The notes under the pieces: model-generated
Told to the model about the DNA's origin: nothing
Databases searched by the model: none
Seen by the model: the letters and a program-made list of their open reading frames with translations, nothing else
Shown here: in pieces, positions 12,256 to 22,099 of the stretch
Layout of the letters: every line of letters begins with the position of its first letter
Numbering within the stretch: the first letter of the stretch is position 1
Position numbers and translations under genes: made by a program
From: Vanilla planifolia
Taxonomy: Eukaryota; Streptophyta; Magnoliopsida; Asparagales; Orchidaceae
Direction: 5' to 3'
DNA: 64,000 bases
NCBI GenBank assembly: GCA_023846275.1
Contig: CM043868.1
Span: 6,033,153 to 6,097,152, forward strand

Positions 12256-12319
12256 ACACTATTGTGTCACTGAAGGTGACACTTGGTCAAGCAACCAAGG
12301 GTGGCCAAGGATGATAAGT

Positions 12320-13700
12320 CCAAGATTTATAGGAATGATATCACTTAAAATCTCATTAGAATATATACCAAGCTGAAAGGGCACATGGCATTTCTATTTA
12401 ATAGAGATAGAGTTTTATCAAGCTATGACATTGTATAAGGGTTAGAATGGTTAAGAAGGGTGAACTCTTATTAGTTATGACTTTGATAGCTATGGCATTT
12501 ATGCAACTATTATAACTTATGATAATATTACAAGGATTATCACTAATAAAAGATGGATGTGCATCTTCAATGTTCCTAAACTAGAGATATAGATAATAAC
12601 CATTATAAGTAAAGGTGGCACTAAAAGTTAGTGACATGATAAGGTATGCAAGTGTGTCCTTATAGATGTCATCCTTTATTCTCTTATATAGGGACAACTT
12701 CTATTAATGCACACTCTTCATCTTCTTCATCTACTTCAACTAGGATGTCTAGAGTGGCACATTAAGCTATAACATGACCTTTTTCATGACACTTAAAGCA
12801 CTCTATGGTGACTCTTATAATGGCTAATATTCTTCTTTTCTAGTAGATGACCTTTAGTACAACTTATAAGGGAGTGATACTAAAAGTGGAAGGGTGAGTA
12901 GTTAGCATAATGGGTGAATTGGTAATGGGTTTGGAATAAAAATGACTAATTATGGTAAAACATTCAAACCTTTTAATATAATTAAATGAAATCATTTGTT
13001 GTCACAAAAATACTCTATCAACTTCTTCAATTGTAAAAACATAACTAAAATATAATTCATCATAAATATAATCTCTTAAGACAAATTGTGATAATGAGAC
13101 AAGAATAGATTTGAATACCATACAATGAAACAAATACTCCTCAAAGTGGGAGGTGTACTCGTCTACCTAATTAGACCCTTGTTTGAGGAAATATCATTGA
13201 TCTAATAACTATCCTATGCATGAGGTGCACACGTATTTATCCTTGAGTCTAACCTTAAGTTCATTCCAAGCACATAATGATGCTACTCTTAGAGCATAAA
13301 GTTTTTATTTAAAGTTGTTCTTAAAAATTGGTATTTGGGATGCTCACTCAAATTATACTAATCATAATAATATTCTATCTCCATTTCCTAATCAAAATTA
13401 TTCTTTGGGATCTATGATTCCATGAATGGATGGTGCTATTAGCTAGCTACTTTGATATAGTAGTCATCATCCTTATAGTGTTGTGTATGCAACAAAGTGG
13501 TTGTGCACATGTTCAAGGATGGTAACCTCATGGATATTCATTAACTTTGAAAGGGGAGCTAAAATCAAGTTCATTCTTCCTAATACTAATACTTTCATTT
13601 ATATTTACTCTCTCCAAAAAAGTCGAGAAAGTTTCCATTTTAGTAAGTAATACTTGTAGCTTATAATGAGACATTTTAAGATCTTACATATTGTGGTATA
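12320..13700 (-). pseudogene. Ty3/gypsy gag remnant, copy 2 (diverged)
   Basis: A minus-strand zinc knuckle at 12800-12759 reads CFKCHEKGHVIA, stop, C: the C-x2-C-x4-H-x4-C spacing is exact, with a stop codon inside the last spacer. The sequence upstream in element orientation (about 13280-13480) matches the gag copy at 10020-10190, for example the TGGTATTTGGGATGCTCACT-type block. Downstream it passes directly into the LTR-like region at 12255 with no recognisable pol, so the interior is deleted. Intact gag would package element RNA; this copy is dead. It shares the minus orientation with copies 1 and 3. Confidence 0.6.
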
Positions 13701-13739
13701 TACTGTTGATCATGCTTTTGTGGTGTCCATTTGAAAAGG

Positions 13740-14637
13740 ATGGCCGAAAAATGTAGCATATAAGTGATGTCCTAATATTTACTAAAGGATCAAATATTTG
13801 TGACGTCTACTAATAATGATGTGACATAGAATAACTTGTGTACAACTCTTAAGAGGAACAAGCTTAAGGAAGCTTAAATAACCTCATGTGAAAGTACAAA
13901 GGGAAACCCCAAATAAAGAGATTTATTTTTTCATTAATATGTATATATATTGGAAAAGGTTAATTTTATCTTTAATGTTCTTTAAATCTCTAGCCAAAGT
14001 TTTCCTTTTTTTTTGAAATAGAATTTAACTATCTTCTTTTTTGATGTGAAATTATGAAATTTTTTTCTTTCTTAAAGTCAATAAAAAAAAGCACAAGTAG
14101 AAAAATAAATTAAGTTCAATAAGCAAAACATAAAAATTATGGACAAGAAGGTAAACGTTAAAAAAAGTAAACAAAAAGAAATTACAAATTTTATGCCAAT
14201 CAAAGCTCTTGTTAGAAAATCTTTTGTGTGAGGAATAACCCTTACATTTGCTCTAAGGAGCCCATAGCACTTGGTTAAATGACCATACAATAGATAGCTC
14301 TTATGAGCTTTCAAACCATTTAGTTAGAGGACCTTAAAAAGCATCAGTAAACTACCAAATAAAAGGGATACAAAGATCTAAATACAAAGTTTCATGAGAA
14401 AATAAAAAAATAAGGGCTCAAAAATACAAATCCTTATAACCCAAAAATCAATTTAAGAGGCACATTAAATCATAGTATAAAACCTCATGAAGGATTTTCA
14501 CCTTAGCTTAATGGAGTTCTTACTTGTATAACTAAGAAAAGAATGAATGTAGTTGCTTCTTACTTTAGATTAGCTTTTCTTTCACATTCTTAATGAATGT
14601 AATGATCTTCAAGAGTAAATACTCCTAAAAGATTTGC
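13740..14637. other. No recognisable feature
   Basis: AT-rich DNA with A and T runs near 13990-14080. The minus-strand frame at 14078-14314 has a low-complexity, membrane-like composition and no family I recognise, and is probably chance. Confidence 0.4.
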
Positions 14638-14892
14638 AATTATTCATTTACCTTTTGTCCAAATTTTGGCTCCTTTTATTAATTTTAAGAATTCTCTCCA
14701 ATGACTCCAAACATTATGAATGTCTCTTTAACCCTTATACTAAAAAAATTTTATATTCTTGAAAAACGAGCCATTACTCGCTAAAATATACTAGACATTT
14801 CATACATTAAAGATAACATATTATATGTACTTCACAAAATGGCTTATAAGTAGTGTATGTCAAAATAGATTTATCATATGCAATCATTTGAT
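14638..14892 (+). repeat. Left copy of a ~255-bp direct repeat
   Basis: Matches 16338-16590 throughout with scattered substitutions. Shared blocks include CAAACATTATGAATG, CATTTCATACATTAAAGATA and AAGTAGTGTATGTCAAAAT. The two copies bracket gag copy 3 (14930-16330) almost exactly. They have no homology to the LTR-like segments at 7080-7740 or 11510-12255. Confidence 0.7.
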
Positions 14893-14929
14893 TCTAGCTT
14901 TCTATAATAATATGTTAATTCTTTTTTAG

Positions 14930-16330
14930 CCACCCCATCTGGTTATATAATCTCCTTTGTCTTAACCTCAATGCTTTCTTCTACTTCTTCTATGTCTATA
15001 TGTAATGATCTCTTAAGACATTGGTCTACAACATACTCTCTCATGTGATAATGATAACACTCTACTCAAAACTTGTAGATATTTTGTCCAAGGGTTAGAT
15101 TTGATGGGTTTATGATATGGGTAGACAAACATGGGTTACTTGTGGAGTAAAAGTAGAAAGAATGGTGGAAGTAGAGATATGAGTCTAAGTATAAGAAGTG
15201 GTGAAGGAAACCCACTCTTACAAGTAATTGACCCTCTAAATCGTTCCACATCATGAGCCACTTTATATGCCTTCAATAAATTAATAACATTTCTAAATTA
15301 TAGCTCAACTTAAGTAGAATCCCTGAGCCCAATTCAAAATTAAGATAATATTATTTGACCCAGCTCTTGGACACCACATCTAAGCATTTAATCCTTAAAT
15401 CTAGTAATGTATTCTTCAATAGTCTTTAAACCTTAGGATAAACATTGTCATTTATCCAAAAAATCAAATGAATAAGAACTGAGTATATATTTAGCTAATA
15501 GGTAAATCTTTAATTCTTCTCATGATCAGGTAATGCTCAATCTTCATCAAGATATCACTTTTTCTAATGTCAGTACAAATAATCTAGCATGTCATGTGAG
15601 CTTAAATTTTGCAAATTAGTACTTTTGATGCTCACTAAGATCATACCAATGAAAATATTGCTCCATTCCCATTTCCAAATTTTGATATACTTTAGGGTCT
15701 AAACTACTATCAAATGTTGGTATTCTATTTTAACCATGTTAACTTGGTGACCATCATCCCTACTGTGTCTTTTATAATGGGTATGTAGTGTAGCTCAACA
15801 CCTGAGTTGACATTAATGCTTGTTTGGTTTATTTCCAAAGGATCTTTCCTTCACTTTGGAATAACTTGTCATAGGACTACTTGATTTATAAGTTTTACTT
15901 GATTTATTGTTTCTACATTGTTCCAATCGATTTATGCCTATTTCTAAGGTTGCTCTTAGCTCTTATATTGAATGAGCTAGTTTTAAAATTGTATTTTCTT
16001 TTATTACTAAGTCCATTGTTTGTTGTATTTGTTGAGAATTTGATATTCTAAATTATTTTTTGGACTTGTGTTCATAAACTATTGGATTGAAAACAAAATT
16101 CTATTTTAGGATCATAAAGAAAAAGAAAAATAAATAAATCTTGCTATTGAGAATAAGAGAATAATAAATAAATAAATGTTTAGCATAAAACTTAAAAACA
16201 AGATTTTTTTTATTTATTTTGTTATATTTTTTTTATATATTATTTCTTTTAATAAATTTTTGCAATTAAAAATAAAAACACAAATTTAAAATATGATTGT
16301 TTAATGATAAATTAAAAATTGTGCAAGTTT
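14930..16330 (-). pseudogene. Ty3/gypsy gag remnant, copy 3
   Basis: Collinear with copy 1 (9360-10740), with an estimated 80-90% identity by eye from the knuckle region to the A/T-rich leader near 16200-16330. The zinc knuckle position (15059-15018) retains the spacing, but only the first and last Cys survive (CYHYHMREYVVDQC). The frame at 15066-15254 is the piece just upstream of the knuckle in another phase. It carries no LTR or primer binding site of its own and is instead framed by the 255-bp direct repeat, unlike copy 1. Confidence 0.6.
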
Positions 16331-16337
16331 TTATTTA

Positions 16338-16590
16338 TTTTTCTTTTGCCCAAATTTGGGTTCTTTTTATTGATTTGAAGAATTCTCTCTAATGGATCCA
16401 AACATTATGAATGCCTCTTTAACCCTTATATTAAAAAATTTTAGATTCTTGTCAAACTAGTCATTACTTACTAAAATGTACTAGACATTTCATACATTAA
16501 AGATAACATACCATATATACTTCACAAAATGACCAATAAGTAGTGTATGTCAAAATGGATTTATCATAAGAAATCATCTCCAGCTCCAAG
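16338..16590 (+). repeat. Right copy of the ~255-bp direct repeat
   Basis: Second copy of 14638-14892 in the same orientation. Differences include TTTGAAGAATT for TTTAAGAATT and GACCAATAAGTAG for GGCTTATAAGTAG. Beyond 16590 the similarity stops. Confidence 0.7.
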
Positions 16591-16599
16591 TTATTCCTT

Positions 16600-17379
16600 A
16601 CAAGGCACCATTCACCTAATTATGTATTATGTAATTTGAACTAAACCTTTATGTTAATATGACATATTATACACAAAGCTTCAATTCTAAGTTTACCTCT
16701 CAATGTAGTGTCCACTTGCTTGCATATCATCTTAAAAGAACTACATGTACTATATGTTAATATTAATGTATCGTATTTAAGGCTTTAATTTGGTTACATC
16801 TAATAGTGCAATGCCAATGTATTGTTCATGAACTTTAACGTACCACCTATGGGGCTCATCAATCATAAGTGAAGGTGTTACATACTATACATTAAATTCA
16901 TTTTTAGAGTATGTTAAAATGATGTATTCTAAATATGATGAACATGGTTTATGAATGAAATCAATATTCTTTAAGCTTCTAAAAGGCAGCCATGTAAGAA
17001 TGTAACAATCAATTGAATGAATGATTTTACTATCTTAATTATGATGAGATGTGTATTTTTGAAAAATTCATTTATATAGAATTTGCATACACTCAAAATA
17101 TCACCATAGTTCTTAGTGACTTCTAATTATCTTCATACATTTTATAATAAAAAAGCAATTGAATAAAACACCTAAATTGCTTGTCAAGTATTCAAGCTAT
17201 GTGTTAGGTTCCTATTGTGTTCTCACCAAACACCTTACTAATTAAGCACTTTGAGTCAAGAATAAAGCCCTCCAAATAGTTCACCAATCTTGAGATGTAG
17301 ATTTGAAAAAAACTTCAAAGGCAAATATTAGTATACAAAAAAAATGATTTTGTTGTCATGAAATAAGTTACACGTTGAC
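16600..17379. other. No recognisable feature
   Basis: AT-rich DNA with several short ACTATATGTTAA / TACTATACATTAA-like motifs (16620-16910) that may be worn repeats. No coding signal was seen. Confidence 0.35.
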
Positions 17380-18631
17380 CAAAGATTCAAACTAGGCAAT
17401 AGCTCAAATTTGAAAATCATGAAAACAAAAATTGGTATGATACTATTTTTGAATGGTACATTGGACCATTTGATATGTTGTTTGATAATGTTAAATCAAA
17501 AAATTCATATTAACATTACCCAATTCAAAATCTATTAGAAAGTCCATTAGATTATTAAATTAGTAAACTAATGCTTAGTTTAATGAGCAATAAACCATCT
17601 ACAACATAAAATCCAATGAGTTATATAAAATAGTAAAAAAAAATAAGTTTTTATTGGATGACCATTGGGTCATCTGATAGATGTTTAATAATCAATTTTA
17701 TGATAGTCTGATGATGGGTCAGACCATTAGGTGAAGGTAAAAGTTATGGCTAAAACAAAGTATCTAGTAAAACTTGGTCAAACCATTCAATTAATAATCT
17801 AATAAACCAAATTGAATGGAATGGATCATTTGATAAGTACAATGATCACATTAATGGCTAGTTTAGAAATTGGCTATTTGAGTCAAAACAATCCACATAA
17901 CATTGTGAAAGATCTGCATAGTCCATCTAATTTGAAGGGGTTCTTAATATTATTGCAATATAAATACCCATTTAAGCTCTAAAAAAGGTTAATACTTTCC
18001 TTAAAAATCTAGATGATTTTCTTATTAAAAAAATTTATGAGAAGAAGCTACATTCTAGAAAAACTTTTGAACCCTTCTTTCTTAGGAAACCCATGTTGCT
18101 ACAATAGCTTCACCCATCTAGAAAGGTTACATTTTCAAAAGAGTTGCTTCAGTTATTCACTACATATATATCATCCTCTTTATAACATGGCACTTGTTCT
18201 CTCCCTAATAATAATGATTTAATTCATATAGTGCTTCATAGCTTTATTCTCTTAAAAAGTTGTTTTGACTTGTTTCTCGATTCTAAAGTCATTATTTCCA
18301 TTAAGCCAAGTATGGGTTTTTATGTGGAGGTTAGATATCCCACTATAGACCTATGTCAAGAAATGTGAGATGACCCACACTTGGGTTTTGTCTAGAGATC
18401 AAGTCAGCACTCTAAGGCCTTTTGTGAAGGTGAACAAGAGAGTTGTACTCGAGCACATGAAAACGTAGTTGTAAAAGCTTCTCTAATTGCTAAGGAATGG
18501 TAGTGTAATTATAAGCACAATTTTACTCTAAAAAAAGCATATAAAATTTGTAATAACCCAATTCTCATTAGCTCTTGACCTTGTCTAACCTCTATGATTG
18601 ATATCTAAGTAAATCACAAGAATTCTTAACA
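17380..18631 (+). repeat. Ty1/copia (SIRE-like) LTR
   Basis: The left half is rich in GACCATTGGGTCATCTG / GTCAGACCATTAGGTGA-type units, like the segments at 23690-24180 and 28050-28230. A TATAAATA (17959-17966) follows, then an R/U5-like stretch to a CA at 18630-18631, with a primer binding site two bases later. The U3 unit pattern resembles SIRE-type copia LTRs, but that is a resemblance, not a database match. The left end is approximate. No gag could be read in 18650-19140, so most of the interior is lost or unreadable. Confidence 0.5.
17959..17966 (+). promoter_or_regulatory. TATA box of copia LTR
   Basis: TATAAATA inside the LTR, about 670 bases before the primer binding site. The two related LTR segments have TATA boxes in the equivalent place (24205-24212 and 28248-28255), which supports it as a conserved LTR promoter element. 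Confidence 0.5.
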
Positions 18632-18633
18632 AT

Positions 18634-18645
18634 TGGTATCAAAAC
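18634..18645 (+). other. Primer binding site of copia LTR
   Basis: TGGTATCAAAAC, a worn match to the initiator tRNA-Met complement TGGTATCAGAGC (10 of 12), two bases after the CA that ends the LTR. Confidence 0.6.
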
Positions 18646-18649
18646 AATT

Positions 18650-20009
18650 TATAACCTACACTTGCTACTTTTACTAACCATGCAAAATTATTGGTACTCT
18701 ATAACTCTTAATTTTCACACCTTTTGCTATCTAATCTTCACCATCTTGACATTCCCTATAGGTTTGCATTTTCAATACTTTGAACTACGAAGGGTAGTTT
18801 TCAAAGCCTCTAGTTGAATTAGAAAATATTTATAAAGTTCATGAACCACCTTACTATTTGAATCTTTGCATAATGAAACCCACAATAATGGAGCTAAAAC
18901 TTCATGCTATCTTGAGCACCAATGGAGTTAAAACTCTCAAATTTATAAACATGAATACCTATTTCAACCCTCCACTTAGCTTTTCTCATTGTGTCCAACA
19001 CCACTTTCACCTTCAAATCATCATCTAGACATCACTAACTCATAACTTTTTTGTGATTCTAGCATGAGCTAATGTTGAGATATTATATCAATATTTGACC
19101 ATTCAAATATCAAATTTAAGGTCACATATTTCTTTTTGAGGGAATAAATTTATTGATATTTGGATTCAAATTTTATATAATAAATTAAGATACATATTAA
19201 TTAACATATCTTATACGAGACATATCTACAAGTTATCTATGGTTCTCCCTTCAATAAATAAAAAACATGACGATCGCAAGAAACATAACATAAGTTGTGG
19301 CAATGCATTTTTTTGAATTTTTTTTTGTTCCCAATTTTGCTATAATTGTAATCATGGTCTTAAGGCTTGGGATTTCATCTCAATATCTTACTCCTTGGAC
19401 ACTAGCGATCTTACTCATTGATGTAAATCCAAGATCTTTGGTACATTATCGATTTAGATGTTTTCTCTTTATTGAATGTGTTTAATTGGAAAAACAAATT
19501 AGACATATTTATAATAAAATTTTGGATATATTTTAAGATTTCAAAAAGGGAGTCATCTGCCCGTTATTTTTGTACAGCACTTTAGGACAAGTTAATTACT
19601 ACAATTTTTTGTTCATGGTGGATGCAAAGCTAATTTATAAACTAATAAATGCTTATACTTGTTATTGCTCTTGAATTTTATAGATTATTATTTTGTTAAT
19701 AATGGCATCAAATGCCATTTGTTACAATAGCTAAATTCCTATATTAAATCCAAACCTTTACCTTGGGCCAAAACACCATACTGAGTCTGAACCATAACTT
19801 GGCCCACATTTAGGCACCACTTCAAGCTCCCAAAGTCCACATACCCAAAAACTTTCTACTTCCATCCAACTGGTCAGGAATAAAGATTTAATTAAATTCA
19901 TAATAGGCGAGAATTAAATATTCTCATAATTGTAATAGCTATTCTCACACTGGTTATTGCTTTCGAGAAAATCTATCGACTCCAACATTTAGATAATATA
20001 ATAAAACAA
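18650..20009. other. Unassigned AT-rich DNA
   Basis: It follows the copia primer binding site, where gag would be expected, but no gag motif is readable. The plus-strand frame at 19297-19485 has a hydrophobic composition and no family I recognise; it is probably chance. Confidence 0.35.
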
Positions 20010-20306
20010 CCTGTTATTGCCAACCCGCCCGAGGTTGGCCACCATGCTGAGATCATACACAGTGTTAAGAGGTTTGGACGCCCTCACAATAACGCATATA
20101 TACAAGGAGGGGAATGGGCCTATCGATTGGGTGGCGTGAGCGGCATGTCGTAACGATTTTGTCTGGGATAGGGGAACTTCATACCCCAAGCCACTCATCA
20201 AACTGATGTTGCTAGATTTTATGTATGATCCTCCGTGATGATTACATTATAAATCATCTTTTGTAGGGCTTATGCCCCTTTTGGAATAAAAATAATAATA
20301 ATAATA
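20010..20306 (+). mobile_element. Short non-LTR insertion (LINE 3' end or SINE-like) with AAT tail
   Basis: A ~297-bp block clearly richer in G+C than its surroundings. It ends in GGAATAAA followed by about nine AAT units, and is flanked by an identical 12-bp direct repeat, ATAATAAAACAA, at 19998-20009 and 20307-20318. A microsatellite-like A-rich tail plus a 12-bp target duplication is the hallmark of target-primed retroposition. I see no convincing RNA polymerase III A and B boxes, so a 5'-truncated LINE tail is at least as likely as a SINE. Part of the right repeat could be tail sequence; AAAACAA is the more independent part. It sits about 480 bases past the USP stop codon. Confidence 0.55.
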
Positions 20307-20314
20307 ATAATAAA
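20288..20314. repeat. AAT microsatellite
   Basis: About nine AAT units, forming the tail of the non-LTR insertion and running into its right-hand target duplication. Confidence 0.85.
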
Positions 20315-20659
20315 ACAATCCATTGTTTGATTATATAATTCCTCAGTACCATGAACAATATCATTTAATTCACGTGGAAGGTAGGGTTCTTGAATCTGAC
20401 TTACCCTTACTAAGTTATACAATTCGATTCACAACAACTATTATTAAGAAGTGATTATGACTCCTAAAAACCTTGGAAGTCTTAAAAAATTACCAACAAC
20501 CAACACAAAATTTGATAAGCAGAGATAACCAACTAAATGTTTGAAGAACTGTTACAATGTGATAAAGTGCAGGAATTGACCATTTCAAGCTGATATAGTA
20601 GGCAAACAAACACCAAAAAAAAATATCGACCAAATGGTGGGAATCACAACAGACTCGTA

Positions 20660-20684
<25 letters not shown>
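20660..20684. repeat. T25 mononucleotide run in the USP 3' flank
   Basis: Twenty-five T on the plus strand (A25 in the sense of the USP gene), about 100 bases past the USP stop codon. It probably falls in or near the 3' untranslated region. The gene keeps its introns, so this is not the tail of a processed copy of it. Confidence 0.85.
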
Positions 20685-20690
<6 letters not shown>

Positions 20691-20781
20691 AAACAAGCAA
20701 ATGAAGTCGAAACATGTCATACGATTCTTTCAGACAAACGCCACGGCACAAAGCATGAATCAGCCAACAGTCCATTTCCAT

Positions 20782-21873
20782 CTAGATCACCGATGCCTCA
20801 CCTACATCTACTGACGAGTAACGAGAGAGAGAGAGAGAGAGAGAGGGAGAGCGAGAGACGGAGAATAGTGCATGAGTTACATATCCGTATGGGCAAACAA
20901 GAATGAAGGAGAAAGGAATATTATGCGCACCTTTGCCAGGGACGATGATCACCGGAGCAGACTTGCAATTGTGGAAGCAGTACTCACTAACGCTACCCTT
21001 CAAGACACTGCAAAAAAGAACATCAATAAACACAAAAATTTACCTGCAACAAAGCAGTATAGATCAAACCAACTGCCCGAGAGGGCGTCTTGCCTCTCGA
21101 TGATGCTCCTGCCACGAGTTCCCATAACGACGGCTGCCGGCTTCAGTCGCTCGGCCTCCCTGCAGATCACCTTCCCAGGATCGCCTTCAACTATTCGGGC
21201 AACAGTTTTCACCTGCATTCCAATACCTTGACAAATCATTTTTTATAGTGGATTTGATGTTTTAAAGGCTTAGAATTAAGAAAAAAAAATTGCTTTTTGT
21301 TGATCTTCCACATGGACGATTCGTTCAGCTGTTTCACGAACTCTGCACATAAGCGGTGGGAAATAAATCTAATGGTAAACGAAATCCGATTTATCGAAAG
21401 AAGCAGGTAAACATTTAAACATCATTTTGGGATTATTGAAATATGCATAGAAAAACAGATTTTTAATCCTAGGTACCAAGACGGTTTGGAGGGCTTCCAC
21501 CGCCAGCGTCTCCATCAGCTCACGGCTCTTCTCATACACCACCTCGTTATGCACGCCTACAAAGCGTAAACACAGTAACAGATAATTCTCAAAAGATATG
21601 GCTTGGTGAAACAAGATTTGGTTCGCAAAATTAACTGGAGACGGCTAGGATGAGGTGGAGGGTATCGGCGAGGCGGCAGAAATGAGTGAGAGCCCAGTTG
21701 AAAGCATGGCGGCTGTTAGGGCCATGGTCAATGGCGATCAGGATGTCACGGCCGCGCCGTCGCTCACCCTCCGGCTCCCTCTCTAGCTCCGGCTCCTGCA
21801 CAATAGGGATAAGCCGCGGAAGCACCACCTCCCTCCAGCTATATTCCTCGACCTCCTCTTCCACCGTGTCCAT
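20782..21873 (-). CDS. Universal stress protein (USP/UspA-like), five exons
   Basis: Exons on the minus strand are 21873-21636, 21556-21477, 21212-21094, 21007-20931 and 20810-20782, giving 543 nt or 180 residues plus TAG. This is the usual size for this small plant USP class. Exon 1 has an acidic N-terminus (MDTVEEEVEEYSWREV), an Arg-rich hinge, then the first strand of the UspA fold (RDILIAIDHGPNS). The later exons carry KTVARIVEGDPGKVI, AAVVMGTRG and SEYCFHNCKSAPVIIVPG. The ATP-binding signature G-x2-G-x9-G-S is complete but split between exons 3 and 4. Introns 1, 2 and 4 are GT-AG; intron 3 is GC-AG (AG|GCAAGA). Phases fit at every junction. ATG 21873 begins the conserved N-terminus; an upstream ATG opens only a 17-codon uORF. 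USPs bind ATP or AMP and act in stress responses, probably in the cytosol (no signal peptide seen). Exons are from homology and splice sites, not transcripts. It is the only apparently intact cellular gene here. Confidence 0.9.
20823..20858. repeat. GA/TC microsatellite inside USP intron 4
   Basis: A perfect (GA) run at 20823-20845 on the plus strand, continued imperfectly to about 20858. In gene sense it is a (TC) tract ending about 12 bases before the intron 4 acceptor AG (20812-20811), so it forms the polypyrimidine tract. Confidence 0.85.
21008..21093 (-). other. GC-AG intron 3 of the USP gene
   Basis: 86-nt intron with donor AG|GCAAGA (GC at 21093-21092) and acceptor TTTTTTGCAG (AG at 21009-21008). 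This pair keeps the frame (Ser codon AG/T split across it) and restores the G-x2-G-x9-G-S signature. The nearest downstream GT would add about 10 unmatched residues. Confidence 0.75.
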
Positions 21874-21909
21874 CTCTCTCCTACCCTTCTCGATCTCCTC
21901 GTCTTCTCT

Positions 21910-21963
21910 TTAGAAAGGGGAGCAGACGAACGAATTTGGGAGGATGGGAATTGGAGCGGCCAT
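21910..21963 (-). other. Possible upstream ORF in the USP leader
   Basis: On the minus strand ATG at 21963 in AACATGGCC opens 17 codons (MAAPIPILPNSFVCSPF) ending in TAA at 21912-21910, which is 36 bases before the USP start. It counts only if transcription begins above 21963. An A/T-rich TATA-like AAAAAATATG lies near 21993, so the start site could fall close to the uORF start. Confidence 0.3.
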
Positions 21964-22099
21964 GTTGATTCAGGAAAGGGTGCCTTTAGGGCATATTTTT
22001 TAGCAAATAGCCCCTGCACATTTTCGTTTTCTGGAATAATGACGAAGCAGTCAAAGTGTGGGGCGAAGACTTGACCAGATTTCGTGGGCAATTACTTCA

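Noticed and set aside
20660..20684. T25 run as the poly(A) tail of a minus-strand retroposon
   Set aside because: The sequence beside it leads straight into the USP last exon, the gene has introns, and no target duplication was found. A simple A run in the 3' flank is enough.
21686..22091. Frames overlapping USP exon 1 (plus 21686-21913, minus 21783-22091) and plus frames over 20634-21231
   Set aside because: Shadows of the USP exons in other frames. The spliced minus-strand model explains the conserved residues, and the alternatives are Ser/Arg-rich with no family match.
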